Source of the DNA: Pseudobutyrivibrio ruminis
GTDB taxonomy: Bacteria; Bacillota; Clostridia; Lachnospirales; Lachnospiraceae
Direction of reading: 5' to 3'
Length of the DNA stretch: 64,000 bases
NCBI GenBank assembly: GCA_015057315.1
Contig: SVER01000006.1
Coordinates: forward strand, 62,001-126,000
Below are positions 18,638 through 28,260 of the stretch, piece by piece. Within the stretch, counting starts at the first letter, position 1. Every line of letters starts with the position of its first letter. Both the position numbers and the translations under genes were made by a program. Under the pieces are notes generated by a model that saw only the letters and a program-made list of their open reading frames with translations, ran no database searches and was not told the origin of the DNA.

Positions 18638-19795
18638 TTACAGTGTATTTTCTATCTGATTTCTGGTAGCTGCCACATTCCCCTGAGCCATCTGCCTGCT
18701 GCCACCGCCTTTGGCACCAAGTAGCTCCCTCAGCCCTGTTGCTATGGCAGCGCAATCTCTTGTTTTGCTGCCGATAACAAAATTGTAGCCATCTTCATCA
18801 TTTCCTGAAAAAATAGCGCATAAGCCATCATGCTTTTCTACCAGTGTGTTCACACCATCACGCATGGTCTTTGCATTCAAATCCTCCATGAAGATTGTTA
18901 CATCTGTCAAATCAAGTGAGATTGTTTCTATCTGATTTGTAAGCATGCCTGCCTTAATATCGCATATACGATACTCTAACTGGCGCTTATCTTCCATTAA
19001 TCCAGCTATCTTTTCTGGCACCTCATCATCCTTACAATTAAGCAATTGATAAGATTGTTCCAACAACTTCATACGTCTGTTGTAATCAGCCAGAGCCCTC
19101 AGTCCACACAAAATATATACCCTGGTGCCGCCTTTGTATTTGCCAAAGGATACCACCTTTAGCATGCCAACCTGACCTGTACTTTTTACGTGAGGGGCAC
19201 AGCAGGCACAAAGGTCAACACCCTCTATCTCCACCAGTCTAACAGCACCATTTATCTCCTTTTTACTGCGATAGTTGATGGCACCAAGCAACTGCTGGTT
19301 AGGATAATAAGCCTTCACCGCCACATCTGCGGCAATAATTTCGTTAGCCTTCTTTTCTATATAGTCCACCTGCTCATCGGTGAGTTCTATATTCAAATCC
19401 AATGTAACTGTGTTATCACTGAGATGAAATCCCACATTGTCAGCACCATAGGTGTTATGAGCAATTCCTGTAAATATATGTTCCCCTGTATGCTGCTGCA
19501 TATTATTAAAACGATGCTCCCAATCAATCACTCCGTGAACCTCTTCCCCAATAAGAAATCCACTCAGGCAATAGTGATATATCACATCATCCTCTATCTG
19601 CACATCTATAACCTGTACTTCGTCTAATGTGCCAATATCACTGGTCTGTCCCCCTTGCTCAGGGAAAAATACAGTCTTATCAAGCACCACTTTATAGGCT
19701 GTTTTATCTTCCAGTTTTACTTCTTCACAGGAAATAACCTTGCCCACAAAATCCCTGGCAAATGCATCCTGATCATACAATGCTTCTGTTTTCAT
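18638..19795 (-). CDS. Alanyl-tRNA editing protein (AlaX-L type)
   Basis: 385 residues. The protein hydrolyses Ser or Gly wrongly attached to tRNA-Ala. Metal-binding residues of the AlaRS editing domain are present: H102 and H106 in QQHTGEHIF, and C198 with H202 in CACCAPH. The conserved PEQGGQTSD block is at about 45-53. The C-terminal third has the DHHA1-type end (GGGSRQMAQG) seen in long AlaX proteins and AlaRS. Length fits the long AlaX class. It shares an operon with the asparaginase gene upstream; the gap is 17 nt. Confidence 0.88.
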   Translation of the reverse strand: MKTEALYDQDAFARDFVGKVISCEEVKLEDKTAYKVVLDKTVFFPEQGGQTSDIGTLDEVQVIDVQIEDDVIYHYCLSGFLIGEEVHGVIDWEHRFNNMQQHTGEHIFTGIAHNTYGADNVGFHLSDNTVTLDLNIELTDEQVDYIEKKANEIIAADVAVKAYYPNQQLLGAINYRSKKEINGAVRLVEIEGVDLCACCAPHVKSTGQVGMLKVVSFGKYKGGTRVYILCGLRALADYNRRMKLLEQSYQLLNCKDDEVPEKIAGLMEDKRQLEYRICDIKAGMLTNQIETISLDLTDVTIFMEDLNAKTMRDGVNTLVEKHDGLCAIFSGNDEDGYNFVIGSKTRDCAAIATGLRELLGAKGGGSRQMAQGNVAATRNQIENTL

Positions 19796-19812
19796 ATATC
19801 ATCCAATCTATA

Positions 19813-20820
19813 TTATTTGCTTTTTCTATACAGCATATCCCTGTTTATTTCTGTGTAGAAGGTCTCTCTAAGCTTTTCTCCCGAATAGCCCATGCCCTCT
19901 ATCCACATAAGCTTTGTGATGGTAGCCTCAAGTGTCATATCGTAGGATTCTATCATGTGGAAATCGTGTTTAATCTGACGGCCTACTTCGTACACAGTCA
20001 TATTGCTACCCTCGTTTGCCACCTGAGTAGTCATAACAGCCAGCTTATCCTGGCCTGCCCACTTATCCATCTCCTTGTAAAAGGCTTCCATCAATGTCTC
20101 TGGCATTCCACCTACGCCGAAGCTTTCTATTACGATAATATCATAATGCTCAAAAAGGAAGCTTAGGATGCATGGATTCATACCTGGATAAAGCTTGAGA
20201 AGTGTTACCTTTTCTGACATATCAAAATAGAATTTTACCTCTGACTGCACTGGTGTTTCAGGAATATATCTAAGCAACACCCCGTCTTGAATCACTGCAA
20301 GATAAGGGAAGTTGATGCTGGAAAAAGCATTGTAACTCTTGGCTCTTTCCTTCTTGGCACGGGTTCCACATATTACCTTGCCATCAAAAACGATGCTGAC
20401 ATTCTGGGAATTATCATCTGCCGCGTATATGAATGAATCCAACAGATTAGTCTTTGCGTCAGTAACATCCCTGCTAATTGGCTTTTGCGAGCCTGTCACA
20501 ACTATAGGCTTCTTGGAATCCTGTATCATATAGCTGAGGGCTGCCGCTGTGTAAGCTAATGTATCTGTACCATGACAAACTACAAATCCATCATATTTAG
20601 CATAGTTTTCCTGTATCGCTTTTACGATTTTCACCCAAAGCTCCGGTGTCATGTTTGTGCTATCAATATTCATAAGCTGGATAGCGTGCACATTACACAC
20701 CTTTTCTACAGCAGGAATGTAGGATAAAATATCCTCCGCTGTAAGGCCTGGTGTTAGCCCTGATTCTGTTTGTTTTGAGGCGATTGTTCCGCCCGTTGCA
20801 ATCATTAAAATATTCTTCAT
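19813..20820 (-). CDS. ansA: Type I L-asparaginase
   Basis: 335 residues, ATG at 20820. The enzyme hydrolyses asparagine to aspartate and ammonia. Both catalytic Thr motifs are visible: TGGTIA (9-14) and HGTDTLAYTAAAL from residue 83. There is no signal peptide, so it is cytoplasmic, as expected for type I. The stop of the upstream small gene (20822) and this start are separated by one base, so translation is likely coupled. Confidence 0.9.
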   Translation of the reverse strand: MKNILMIATGGTIASKQTESGLTPGLTAEDILSYIPAVEKVCNVHAIQLMNIDSTNMTPELWVKIVKAIQENYAKYDGFVVCHGTDTLAYTAAALSYMIQDSKKPIVVTGSQKPISRDVTDAKTNLLDSFIYAADDNSQNVSIVFDGKVICGTRAKKERAKSYNAFSSINFPYLAVIQDGVLLRYIPETPVQSEVKFYFDMSEKVTLLKLYPGMNPCILSFLFEHYDIIVIESFGVGGMPETLMEAFYKEMDKWAGQDKLAVMTTQVANEGSNMTVYEVGRQIKHDFHMIESYDMTLEATITKLMWIEGMGYSGEKLRETFYTEINRDMLYRKSK

Positions 20821-20821
20821 C

Positions 20822-21253
20822 TTAGTTCTTTCCTACTGGCACTCCAAAAATCTTTGTCTGGAAGCCATCTAATAATGTTTCATAATCAGCATAGCTGATA
20901 TTGCTTTTAAAATGCTGATTCCATGTATCCCGCAATGTATCGCATATACGAATTGCCTTTTCATTTTCTTCATTCTGTTGAATAGCTGGAAATACATAAA
21001 AAACCATAAAATAGTTAAGGTCCATCAAATCCCCACCGCGAACCTTACCAAACTTTTTGAATGCAGAAGTAACTTCCTCACAGAAGCTTTGTGCCTGAGT
21101 CTGTAGATTATCATCCCCTGCATCTACCAAATCCTTTAAATAGGCATAACGATTACTGTTAAACATCTCCATGTTACTCTGGTATGCCTTTTTATTGCTG
21201 ACCTTACTAAGCTTTCTAGCATCTTCAAACAATTTTTCTACATTATATCCCAT
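20822..21253 (-). CDS. Conserved hypothetical cytoplasmic protein
   Basis: 143 residues, ATG at 21253 with AAGGAG 6 nt upstream. Predicted mainly helical and acidic, with no signal peptide. Segments such as KVRGGDLMDLNYFMVFYVFPAIQ and AIRICDTLRDTWNQHF suggest a compact helical domain. I do not recognise the family. Its stop is one base from the asparaginase start, so it heads an operon with ansA and the tRNA editing gene. Confidence 0.75.
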   Translation of the reverse strand: MGYNVEKLFEDARKLSKVSNKKAYQSNMEMFNSNRYAYLKDLVDAGDDNLQTQAQSFCEEVTSAFKKFGKVRGGDLMDLNYFMVFYVFPAIQQNEENEKAIRICDTLRDTWNQHFKSNISYADYETLLDGFQTKIFGVPVGKN

Positions 21254-21356
21254 AGTGTTCTCCTTTGAATCTATTTCTTTTAAATAGCGCTGTATGCACT
21301 CAACTTTTTTCAGACGAGAGTAAGTGTATTTGTCGGCGGATTAATTTCAAACTATC

Positions 21357-22106
21357 CTAACTACGCTTGTAGGCTGGCATAAGCTGAAGCTTGTGAAGGT
21401 TAGCCACGTGCTTGCGCTCGATAGATGCGATGATGTCAGCTGGGATGCCTTCCTTGTTGCCGGAGATGTATTCGTCAAGCTGGGCATATTTGAAGCCTAG
21501 CTTGTCCTCATCAGACATTCCAGATAGGCCGTCAGATGGAGTCTTGTGAACAAGCTTTTCTGGAAGGCCTAGATATTCACCAATCTGAAGCACTTCTGTT
21601 ACTGTGAAATCCTGAAGCAGTGATACATCGCCTGCTGCATCGCCGTACTTGGTAGAGTAGCCTACATAATCCTCGGAAGCGTTGCAGGTATTTACTACAA
21701 AGGATGTTACTCCCTGTCCCTGAGCTACAGCATAAAGTGTAGACATACGAAGACGTGGTGCAAGATTGATTCGTAAATCCGAAGTAACCTCAAATGTGTT
21801 TGCCTTTTCAAAAGTAGCAATAGCTGCATTGTAATAATCTGTGATAGGGATAATCTCTGATGTAAGACCAAGGTGCTCTACCAAAAGCTTAGCGTCATCC
21901 AAATCGCTCATTTCACCATTTGGCATGATGATGGCTCTGATACGTTCAGCTCCAATTGCTTCCTTTAGCACTGCTGCTGTAACAGATGAATCCTTGCCAC
22001 CTGATATTCCAATAACAGCTCTTGTATCTGTTCCAAATTTATTGAACCATTCTCTAGTGTATTCGATTAACTGCTTTGTCTGTTTTTCTACATTAAACTC
22101 TCTCAT
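21357..22106 (-). CDS. nadE: NH3-dependent NAD+ synthetase
   Basis: 249 residues. It catalyses the last step of NAD synthesis, amidating nicotinate adenine dinucleotide with ammonia and ATP. The ATP pyrophosphatase P-loop SGGKDSS is at 35-41. Later family motifs are visible: LRMSTLYAVAQ, VNTCNASEDYVGYSTKYGDAAGD and KTPSDGLSGMSDEDKLG. There is no glutaminase domain, consistent with the ammonia-dependent form. Start ATG at 22106 with AAGGAA upstream. Confidence 0.92.
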   Translation of the reverse strand: MREFNVEKQTKQLIEYTREWFNKFGTDTRAVIGISGGKDSSVTAAVLKEAIGAERIRAIIMPNGEMSDLDDAKLLVEHLGLTSEIIPITDYYNAAIATFEKANTFEVTSDLRINLAPRLRMSTLYAVAQGQGVTSFVVNTCNASEDYVGYSTKYGDAAGDVSLLQDFTVTEVLQIGEYLGLPEKLVHKTPSDGLSGMSDEDKLGFKYAQLDEYISGNKEGIPADIIASIERKHVANLHKLQLMPAYKRS

Positions 22107-22145
22107 TTTTATTCCTTCTTTCTCGCCATCGACGTTGTTAATATA

Positions 22146-23207
22146 CTATAGTGCTGCTATTAAGCGCTGTGCAATTGCCGCAAAGCCTGCATCATTAGGA
22201 TGTCCTGCCAGGAATGACCCTATCGTATATACGGTACCATCAGGAGCCGTATACTGGTCTCCTTCATTAAGCATGTAATCAGACACTCCCTGAATATCTG
22301 CAAGACTAACATAGGTGCATCCCATTTCTGATGCTACAGCTTTTTTTGTTTTGATTATGCTATCATATTTCCAAAAATTATCAAGCATTACAATACGTGC
22401 ATTTGGGTTATATCCCCTTATGTACTTAATCATATCTGTCAAATCTTCCTTGAAATGATTCTCATGACCTTTAACATTTTCTCCCAGCTCGATAACAATA
22501 GTTCCATATTGATACTTGCTGATGTATTTGTCCAGATCGTCCAATTCGTAATTTCTTGTGTTAGAAAATTCCCAAGAGCGAAGAGACATATAATCGTAAG
22601 ATGAATATCCCTTTGCAGCTACTGTCTGATGTACATAGTCTTTCTCTGGTGCTGTTGCTCCGCAGCCCCAGCCTGAGCCCCACCAATCTGCTGTAGCTGG
22701 ATATAATGTAATGGAATTTCCTATGAACAATATGTCCTTTGTGGCAGATGGTACTCCTGAAATGCCAGGCATTGGGATATCTATATATTCCTCAGAAACA
22801 TCATCTGGAGAAATGTATCCATAGTCACCGTTTATCTTCATCTTGTAATAATCTGTTTCATTACACTGTGCCACCACTGATACTATCTGGTCAGTGGAAA
22901 GTGTTCCGATTACCTCAGCTGCATCGTAAGGATTTTCCCTGACTATAGCTTTTGAAACAGCATAGAATGTTGTTTCCATATCGGTAAATGTATATTCCTC
23001 AGCTTTGCCTTCCTCAGCCAGTTCTTTTTCCTTAGCTGCTTCTTCCTCTTCCTGTTCCACACGTAGACGCTCTTGACTGGCCTCTATCTTTGCCTCTTCT
23101 GCCAGCCTTGCTGCTTCTTTTTTATTCTGCTCTACCACAATAAATCCAAATGCAATTATTAGCGCCACTAATGAAATCCAAAGGCCAATTACTATTTTCT
23201 TTTTCAA
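22146..23207 (-). CDS. Membrane-anchored SGNH/GDSL hydrolase with SH3 domain
   Basis: 353 residues, TTG start at 23207-23205 with GGAG 7 nt upstream. An N-terminal membrane helix (about 4-25) is followed by a Glu/Ala/Lys-rich coiled stretch (about 26-70). A bacterial SH3-like domain (about 78-140, YGYISPDDVS) and an SGNH hydrolase domain follow. The Ser block is LFIGNSITLYPA and the C-terminal His block is HPNDAGFAAIA. ELGENV gives the conserved Gly/Asn region. It probably removes or transfers acetyl groups on a surface glycan. Its neighbours upstream (DHHW protein, MBOAT protein, acyltransferase 3) support a role in polysaccharide O-acetylation. Confidence 0.82.
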   Translation of the reverse strand: MKKKIVIGLWISLVALIIAFGFIVVEQNKKEAARLAEEAKIEASQERLRVEQEEEEAAKEKELAEEGKAEEYTFTDMETTFYAVSKAIVRENPYDAAEVIGTLSTDQIVSVVAQCNETDYYKMKINGDYGYISPDDVSEEYIDIPMPGISGVPSATKDILFIGNSITLYPATADWWGSGWGCGATAPEKDYVHQTVAAKGYSSYDYMSLRSWEFSNTRNYELDDLDKYISKYQYGTIVIELGENVKGHENHFKEDLTDMIKYIRGYNPNARIVMLDNFWKYDSIIKTKKAVASEMGCTYVSLADIQGVSDYMLNEGDQYTAPDGTVYTIGSFLAGHPNDAGFAAIAQRLIAAL

Positions 23208-23244
23208 TGGTTTTCTCCAATCTATCTTTTAATAATAACTTCAT

Positions 23245-24516
23245 CTATTCTGAAAGTGTGTTGATTACTTTTTGTACACTAGAAAGTGCCTCGTAATCAA
23301 ATCTTTCTACAGCCTCTATTACTATGATATCCGCATTTTTAATATCCTCCTTCGCACTATTCATATAATCCCTATGGATAAAGCTGCAATGTGTAAAATC
23401 TTTCGCAATATAAGGCATCATGGCTTCTCTGTAGCTATCCCCTAAGAAGCACAGCTTTTTATCAATCTGACCATTAGATGTTGTCCTGTTGATTTTAGCC
23501 TGTATGTTAAGGCCATCCACCACAATATCCGGTTTATAATCAATAAGCATTTCCGCATCATCATAAGTGATGGCAGAATCCGGCACTCCCATATAGCTAT
23601 ACAAATCGTAGCGTTCTGCCATGGTAGGACCTACTATGTACGCACTTGGATCCTGATATGGTACGCCCATTTTGTCATACAATGCATTAACACCAAACAG
23701 TGCACCCGTGTGATTCCAATGGCTGTCGTATTTGTAGTACACCTGATATCGACCTGTAGCAACTAGCTCTTCTTCCAACGGATAAATAAATGGTGTAGCA
23801 CAATTCGTATTTACGTATTCATACAATTGCTGAATCCTGCGCCATGAGTTGACAATATCCACCGTAGGCATGTACTTGTAGTACACTGAGGATTTGTTTG
23901 GAGCAATGTATATGTACAGCTCCTTACCTTTTGCATCACATATTGATTGCAGATTATTTATTTTATCTACCCAGACCTGCATTTCCTCCTGGGATAAAAC
24001 ATTGGAGCCCTGGTAACATTCTATCTCGTTCTCCCCATACAAAAACAGCCAGCCATCCCTAGCAATAATTACATCATTATTAACATTTAGAGGGAAGAAT
24101 TGCTCGTAAGGTGAAACCTCTTCTACTGGCTCTTCCACCACTTCCTCTTTTACATCTGCCACCTCCTTTTTAGGAGCAGCAGGTTTCTCTTCTGGCTTAT
24201 ACAGCTTTGCACCTATTGCTGTTTCAACCAGCTGGTATTTAGCTTCGATGGCACCATCCAGCTTATTGTACCAGGATATAAAAGTATATCTAAATGGGAT
24301 TCTGTCATCCACATAGTTAGATATGCTCTCACCTGTGTTAAGCAGATTGGTCCACTCTATCTTGGATAGCTTGCGCTTTTCAGTTTCCACCACCGAAAGC
24401 TTTTCGTAAGTGCTCTTGCTAAAAATGCGCACTGTGCCGCCAGCTATCCAGGGGAACACCAGGATTGCCATGAATATCAATATGAAAATTCTGTTTTTAA
24501 ATCTTGTAAAATTCAT
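23245..24516 (-). CDS. DHHW family / AlgJ-AlgX-like O-acetyltransferase component
   Basis: 423 residues. One N-terminal membrane helix (about 8-30) is followed by ETEKRKLSKIEW and VDDRIPFRY, typical of DHHW proteins. An SGNH-like fold follows with DGWLFLYGE (near 150), YIAPNKSSVYYKYMP and the catalytic-type block YKYDSHWNHTG. The C-terminal LGDSYREAMMPYIA carries the Ser nucleophile (GDS). AlgJ/AlgX proteins take acetyl groups passed by an MBOAT protein and place them on an extracellular polysaccharide. The MBOAT gene is directly upstream with a 14-nt gap. The polymer is unknown. Confidence 0.83.
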   Translation of the reverse strand: MNFTRFKNRIFILIFMAILVFPWIAGGTVRIFSKSTYEKLSVVETEKRKLSKIEWTNLLNTGESISNYVDDRIPFRYTFISWYNKLDGAIEAKYQLVETAIGAKLYKPEEKPAAPKKEVADVKEEVVEEPVEEVSPYEQFFPLNVNNDVIIARDGWLFLYGENEIECYQGSNVLSQEEMQVWVDKINNLQSICDAKGKELYIYIAPNKSSVYYKYMPTVDIVNSWRRIQQLYEYVNTNCATPFIYPLEEELVATGRYQVYYKYDSHWNHTGALFGVNALYDKMGVPYQDPSAYIVGPTMAERYDLYSYMGVPDSAITYDDAEMLIDYKPDIVVDGLNIQAKINRTTSNGQIDKKLCFLGDSYREAMMPYIAKDFTHCSFIHRDYMNSAKEDIKNADIIVIEAVERFDYEALSSVQKVINTLSE

Positions 24517-24530
24517 ATCACGTACCCTGT

Positions 24531-25997
24531 TTAAAACTGATAATAAATAAATGGATTGTAAGTTCCATTCACTAAAAACAAAAGACTGATAAGCAGGATT
24601 CCTAAGGCTACTGCCATGTTTCCCTTCACTGCCTTAACACTTAAATGAGCTTGTACAAACCCACCAAAGATTACCGCAAAGATAAGTGCTAATACACTCA
24701 TTCCTGACAGATAAGTAAGCAGGTTTAGTATCCTGATTCCCCCTGCAAACATCCTTGATATGAAAATTCCTGCATCCATTATATTGTCTGCTCTAAACAC
24801 TACCCAAAGGAAATTCACCACAATAAATGTAAGCAGACGGTTGAAAAACTTAATAGGGCATTTTTTTAATATTGCACCAAGCCAAACTCTTTCAACTATC
24901 ATCAAAATGCCATACACAAGCCCCCACACAAGGAAAGTCCAGTTGGCCCCGTGCCATATTCCTGTGAGAATAAATACTATGAAGATATTGATACAGGTCT
25001 TCTTAAGACTGCATCTGCTTCCACCAAGTGGGATGTACACATAATCCCTAAACCAGGTGGATAGTGATATATGCCATCTTCTCCAAAAATCCTGTATAGA
25101 TTCTGCCCTGTATGGATGATTGAAGTTTTCCTTAAAATCGAACCCGAACATCTTGCCCAGGCCTATTGCCATGTCTGAGTATCCGCTGAAATCGTAGTAA
25201 ATCTGGAAGGTATAGCAAATGCTTCCAAGCCATGCTACTGTTGCATCTATCCCTGCTATATTGCCATCCCATATATTATCTGCCACCTGTGCTAACGTAT
25301 TTGCGATAATTACCTTTTTGCCAAGGCCAAAGCAAAACCGCTTAATTCCTTCCGCAAACTGGTAGCTGCCTGCTGCCCTGTCTGTAAGCTGAGTGGATAT
25401 ATCCTTGTAATGGACAATCGGCCCTGCAATAAGCTGTGGAAAACAGGATATATAAAGAGCAAAATACAATACATTAGGCTGAATATCTACCTCATCCTTG
25501 TAAACATCTATAACGTAGGAAAGTGCCTGAAATGTAAAAAATGAAATTCCAACAGGCAGTACAATATTTCCAATACCAAGTGCTCCTGTACCGTTTCCTG
25601 TGAAAATTCCATTCATTCTTTCAGCAAGATTCAAACCATGTGCAAAAAACAGATTTTCAATTGTAGCTATAAATAGGTTGAAATACTTGAAAAAGAAAAG
25701 TAGCCCTAAGTCTGCCACGATAGCAAAGATAAGTCCCACACGCCTAACTTCATCATCATGCCTCTTCTTAGAGCACAAAAATCCTGCCCCCCAGTTAATA
25801 AAAATCACCAGAGAAATCAGGATTAGATACTTAGCCCCTCCAAATGCATAGAACAATAAGGAAAAGCCAAGCAGTATGTAATTAGATATTAGTATTCTTC
25901 TGTCAATCCCACCGCCTATTAGCCTAGGAATGCCATAGTAGGCAAGAAGGCAAATAGGCAGGAAAATTGTGCAAAATAATAATGAGCTGAAAACCAA
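24531..25997 (-). CDS. MBOAT family O-acyltransferase (AlgI-like)
   Basis: About 488 residues, many membrane helices. I choose the TTG at 25997, preceded by GGGAG 6 nt upstream, giving a start MVFSSLLFCTIFLPICL typical of the family. A TTG at 26018 would overlap the upstream gene. Conserved MBOAT segments: FFTFQALSYVIDVYKDE, DFWRRWHISLSTWFRDYVYIPLGGSR, and GIWHGANWTFLVWG with the catalytic His (GIWHG). It moves acyl groups across the membrane to the DHHW/SGNH partner encoded next to it. The stop of the acyltransferase 3 gene lies one base before this start. Confidence 0.9.
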   Translation of the reverse strand: MVFSSLLFCTIFLPICLLAYYGIPRLIGGGIDRRILISNYILLGFSLLFYAFGGAKYLILISLVIFINWGAGFLCSKKRHDDEVRRVGLIFAIVADLGLLFFFKYFNLFIATIENLFFAHGLNLAERMNGIFTGNGTGALGIGNIVLPVGISFFTFQALSYVIDVYKDEVDIQPNVLYFALYISCFPQLIAGPIVHYKDISTQLTDRAAGSYQFAEGIKRFCFGLGKKVIIANTLAQVADNIWDGNIAGIDATVAWLGSICYTFQIYYDFSGYSDMAIGLGKMFGFDFKENFNHPYRAESIQDFWRRWHISLSTWFRDYVYIPLGGSRCSLKKTCINIFIVFILTGIWHGANWTFLVWGLVYGILMIVERVWLGAILKKCPIKFFNRLLTFIVVNFLWVVFRADNIMDAGIFISRMFAGGIRILNLLTYLSGMSVLALIFAVIFGGFVQAHLSVKAVKGNMAVALGILLISLLFLVNGTYNPFIYYQF

Positions 25998-25998
25998 A

Positions 25999-27102
25999 TT
26001 ATTCTCCCTCTCCTTCAATCATCAGCTTAGTGAAAGGTTTTGTTTTAATGAAAAATGCAACTACCTTGTCGCATACTAAAGCTCCTACAAATGTAGTGAG
26101 TGTGCAAAGCACCACCTTTACAGGAAAGCTTGCAGCCGGCAGTAGCGATTGTATTAATCTGATACTGTAGAACTGATTCAGGTAAATGAGCAGGCTCATC
26201 TTGCCGCACCAGCCAAATACAGGCTTATCGAAAACACGATGACAAGGATTAACATCTGAAAATGTAAGAATCAATCCAACGCACATGATAAACAATGTTA
26301 CAAAGCTGTACTTTGGATCAACTCCTGTTACTGCATATCTAAGAACCAGCAAATAACAAGCCAGTTCCAGCACAGCCAGAATCCTCTTGCCTGCAACAGT
26401 GAAATTAATCTTATTCAGCTGTCTTGTGATGCTGTATGCGCTACAGCCCAGTGCCATCTCGCCAAGTCCTCTAAGGAAGCATTTGTAGAAATGCCCTGTC
26501 CAGCCATCAATTCCAGCCAGGCTATGATATTCGTGAGACATATATCCTAGAACAAAAAGTGCTATCAGCGGACATACAATCTTTACAAAAACATCATAAT
26601 GCTTTCTTAAGAAATACCAAAACATAAATGTAACTACAAGCCATACATCCAAATACCATGTAAGCTTATTTACCCATGAGCTATCAAATCCAAAAATCTG
26701 AACAAAGAACAGGGATGCCCAGGAATCAATAGCATAGGCAATCCTGCCCTTAGCTGTGTTGTGCAAGAAATATCCGTTAACAATGACTGTAAGGATAATT
26801 GCAAACAGATGATATGGGAAAACATTCTTTATCTTTTTCCACATCATCTTAGCTGTCTCGGTGCCGATATACTGGCAAGGCATATTGCTCTTAGCATAAG
26901 CACTTGCTGCTAGCAAATAGCCTGATACTAGGAAGAAAAACTCTACACCGATATACCCGTGATTAAAGAGGTATATCCCCTTAATTCCGATGCTAATATT
27001 ACCATCTACTGCAAAGCGCTTATGAATATGGAAGAACAAAATCCCCAATGCAAAAATAAAACGTAAAAACTCCACCCGTCCGTTTTTTGCCTTTTTACTC
27101 AT
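25999..27102 (-). CDS. Acyltransferase family 3 membrane protein
   Basis: 367 residues, about ten membrane segments. The N-terminus (GRVEFLRFIFALGILFFHIHKRF) and the block YIGVEFFFLVSGYLLA are the two hallmark regions of acyltransferase 3, with the probable catalytic His in FFHIH. It sits one base upstream of the MBOAT gene, so it belongs to the same surface O-acylation operon. The target sugar is unknown. The paralogue at 16410-17555 is more distant in sequence. Confidence 0.87.
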   Translation of the reverse strand: MSKKAKNGRVEFLRFIFALGILFFHIHKRFAVDGNISIGIKGIYLFNHGYIGVEFFFLVSGYLLAASAYAKSNMPCQYIGTETAKMMWKKIKNVFPYHLFAIILTVIVNGYFLHNTAKGRIAYAIDSWASLFFVQIFGFDSSWVNKLTWYLDVWLVVTFMFWYFLRKHYDVFVKIVCPLIALFVLGYMSHEYHSLAGIDGWTGHFYKCFLRGLGEMALGCSAYSITRQLNKINFTVAGKRILAVLELACYLLVLRYAVTGVDPKYSFVTLFIMCVGLILTFSDVNPCHRVFDKPVFGWCGKMSLLIYLNQFYSIRLIQSLLPAASFPVKVVLCTLTTFVGALVCDKVVAFFIKTKPFTKLMIEGEGE

Positions 27103-27105
27103 GGA

Positions 27106-27483
27106 TTAAAATTCTCCTTCATGAACATCATCTACGTCATCCACCATGTTTTCTCTTGTGTATACTCTCTTAGCCTCACGCTGCTGCTCAACCTGCACTG
27201 AAAGCATTTCCTTAACATTAGCGGAATTCTTAATATTCTTAATCTCGAATGTTCCAAGGCTCTTGTCAGAGGAGCTTACGATAATAGAACCTACACCAAA
27301 GATTCTCTGACCAAGGCTTCTTTTAAGCTGCAAATCTAAGATTCTATAAAGCCTTACCTCATCCTGTGAAAGGTTAAGCAAGCCTGTCTCAACAAATAGT
27401 CTATCCTCGCTCATGCTATATTTAGTAAAGCTGATTGGAAGACCAAAATATCTTTTTCTATCATGCCATAAAATGTTTGCCAT
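27106..27483 (-). CDS. Bacterial PH domain protein
   Basis: 125 residues, ATG at 27483 behind GGAGG. The pattern is of the bPH_2 (YdbS/DUF304-like) domain: ITFTKYSMSEDRLFVETGLLNLSQDEVRLYRILDLQLKRSLGQ read approximately, then GVGSIIVSSSDKSLGTFEIKNIKN. No membrane helix is present. These domains are often membrane-associated scaffolds of unknown role. The acidic tail (DDVDDVHEGEF) is notable. It lies 3 nt upstream of the acyltransferase gene and probably leads that operon. Confidence 0.8.
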   Translation of the reverse strand: MANILWHDRKRYFGLPISFTKYSMSEDRLFVETGLLNLSQDEVRLYRILDLQLKRSLGQRIFGVGSIIVSSSDKSLGTFEIKNIKNSANVKEMLSVQVEQQREAKRVYTRENMVDDVDDVHEGEF

Positions 27484-27543
27484 AGTATCCTCCTAATTAA
27501 ATATATAGATACATTTATTATAACCAATTCCTAGAATAAAAGA

Positions 27544-27567
27544 AACCAGGGATAAATCTCCCTGGTT
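27544..27567 (-). terminator. Terminator of the GntR/ABC operon
   Basis: AACCAGGGA and TCCCTGGTT form a 9-bp stem with a 6-nt loop, followed on the minus strand by TCTTTTATT. It lies 10 nt after the stop at 27577. Confidence 0.85.
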
Positions 27568-27576
27568 CCTGTAAAA

Positions 27577-28251
27577 TTAAAGACTAAAATTAACTGGTAT
27601 CTTTCTGAATGTAAGCCAGTTTACAAATAGGCCTGCCAGTGTAAAGGCAAGTATGCCAAGCCATACATACAGCTGATTGTAGAATGGATTGATAAACATA
27701 TCGATTATTAATGCTGTGCCATCTGCTGCACCAGATACCGATTCGATGAAACGAGGACCGCCAATCATTATTACTAAAAATATAATATAATAAATCCAGT
27801 ACACTACTTTACCGAACTTAAGCATTCCATTGCCTGCTGTAGCTTCAATCCAATTGAATAGGCAATATACTGCAATTGCAATTTTTAAAATTGTATTCGG
27901 TGTCAGCGAAGTAGATGCAAACATAGCGATTATGGCAATAATTAATACCTCTAAAAAATCCACTAACCTGCTATACAAAAACAATACTTTTCGTGTCATT
28001 CCAAAGCTCAGACCTCTAGGAACCTCATCTGCCAACACAAAAACTTTTATAAATAAGTTAATGATTAAATAGCCATATGCCATAGCGGCAGCTACTACAT
28101 CTCCAGCCCTTATAACATCTTCAATTTCTGTTTTCTTAAAAATAAATTCAAGTACAATTCCTATAACAAATGCTAAAGCAAGGACAAATAGATTCCAGAT
28201 TTCTCCATTCTTTTTAAGCTGCCATATAGCTTTTATATTATTTCTACCCAT
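27577..28251 (-). CDS. ABC transporter membrane subunit (putative)
   Basis: 224 residues with about six hydrophobic helices and no recognisable enzyme motif. It contains KVFVLADEVPRGLSFGMTRKVLFLYSRLVDFLEV, a segment shared in character with the neighbouring membrane protein (SMGARRKDIFIGELIKQ): a cytoplasmic 'G(M/A)(T/R)RK' loop before a helix, common in ABC-2 type permeases linked to YtrB-like ATPases. Placed last in the GntR-ATPase-permease operon; ends at a terminator. Export of an antimicrobial or cell-envelope function is inference from the operon type. Confidence 0.7.
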   Translation of the reverse strand: MGRNNIKAIWQLKKNGEIWNLFVLALAFVIGIVLEFIFKKTEIEDVIRAGDVVAAAMAYGYLIINLFIKVFVLADEVPRGLSFGMTRKVLFLYSRLVDFLEVLIIAIIAMFASTSLTPNTILKIAIAVYCLFNWIEATAGNGMLKFGKVVYWIYYIIFLVIMIGGPRFIESVSGAADGTALIIDMFINPFYNQLYVWLGILAFTLAGLFVNWLTFRKIPVNFSL

Positions 28252-28260
28252 GACATCCCC

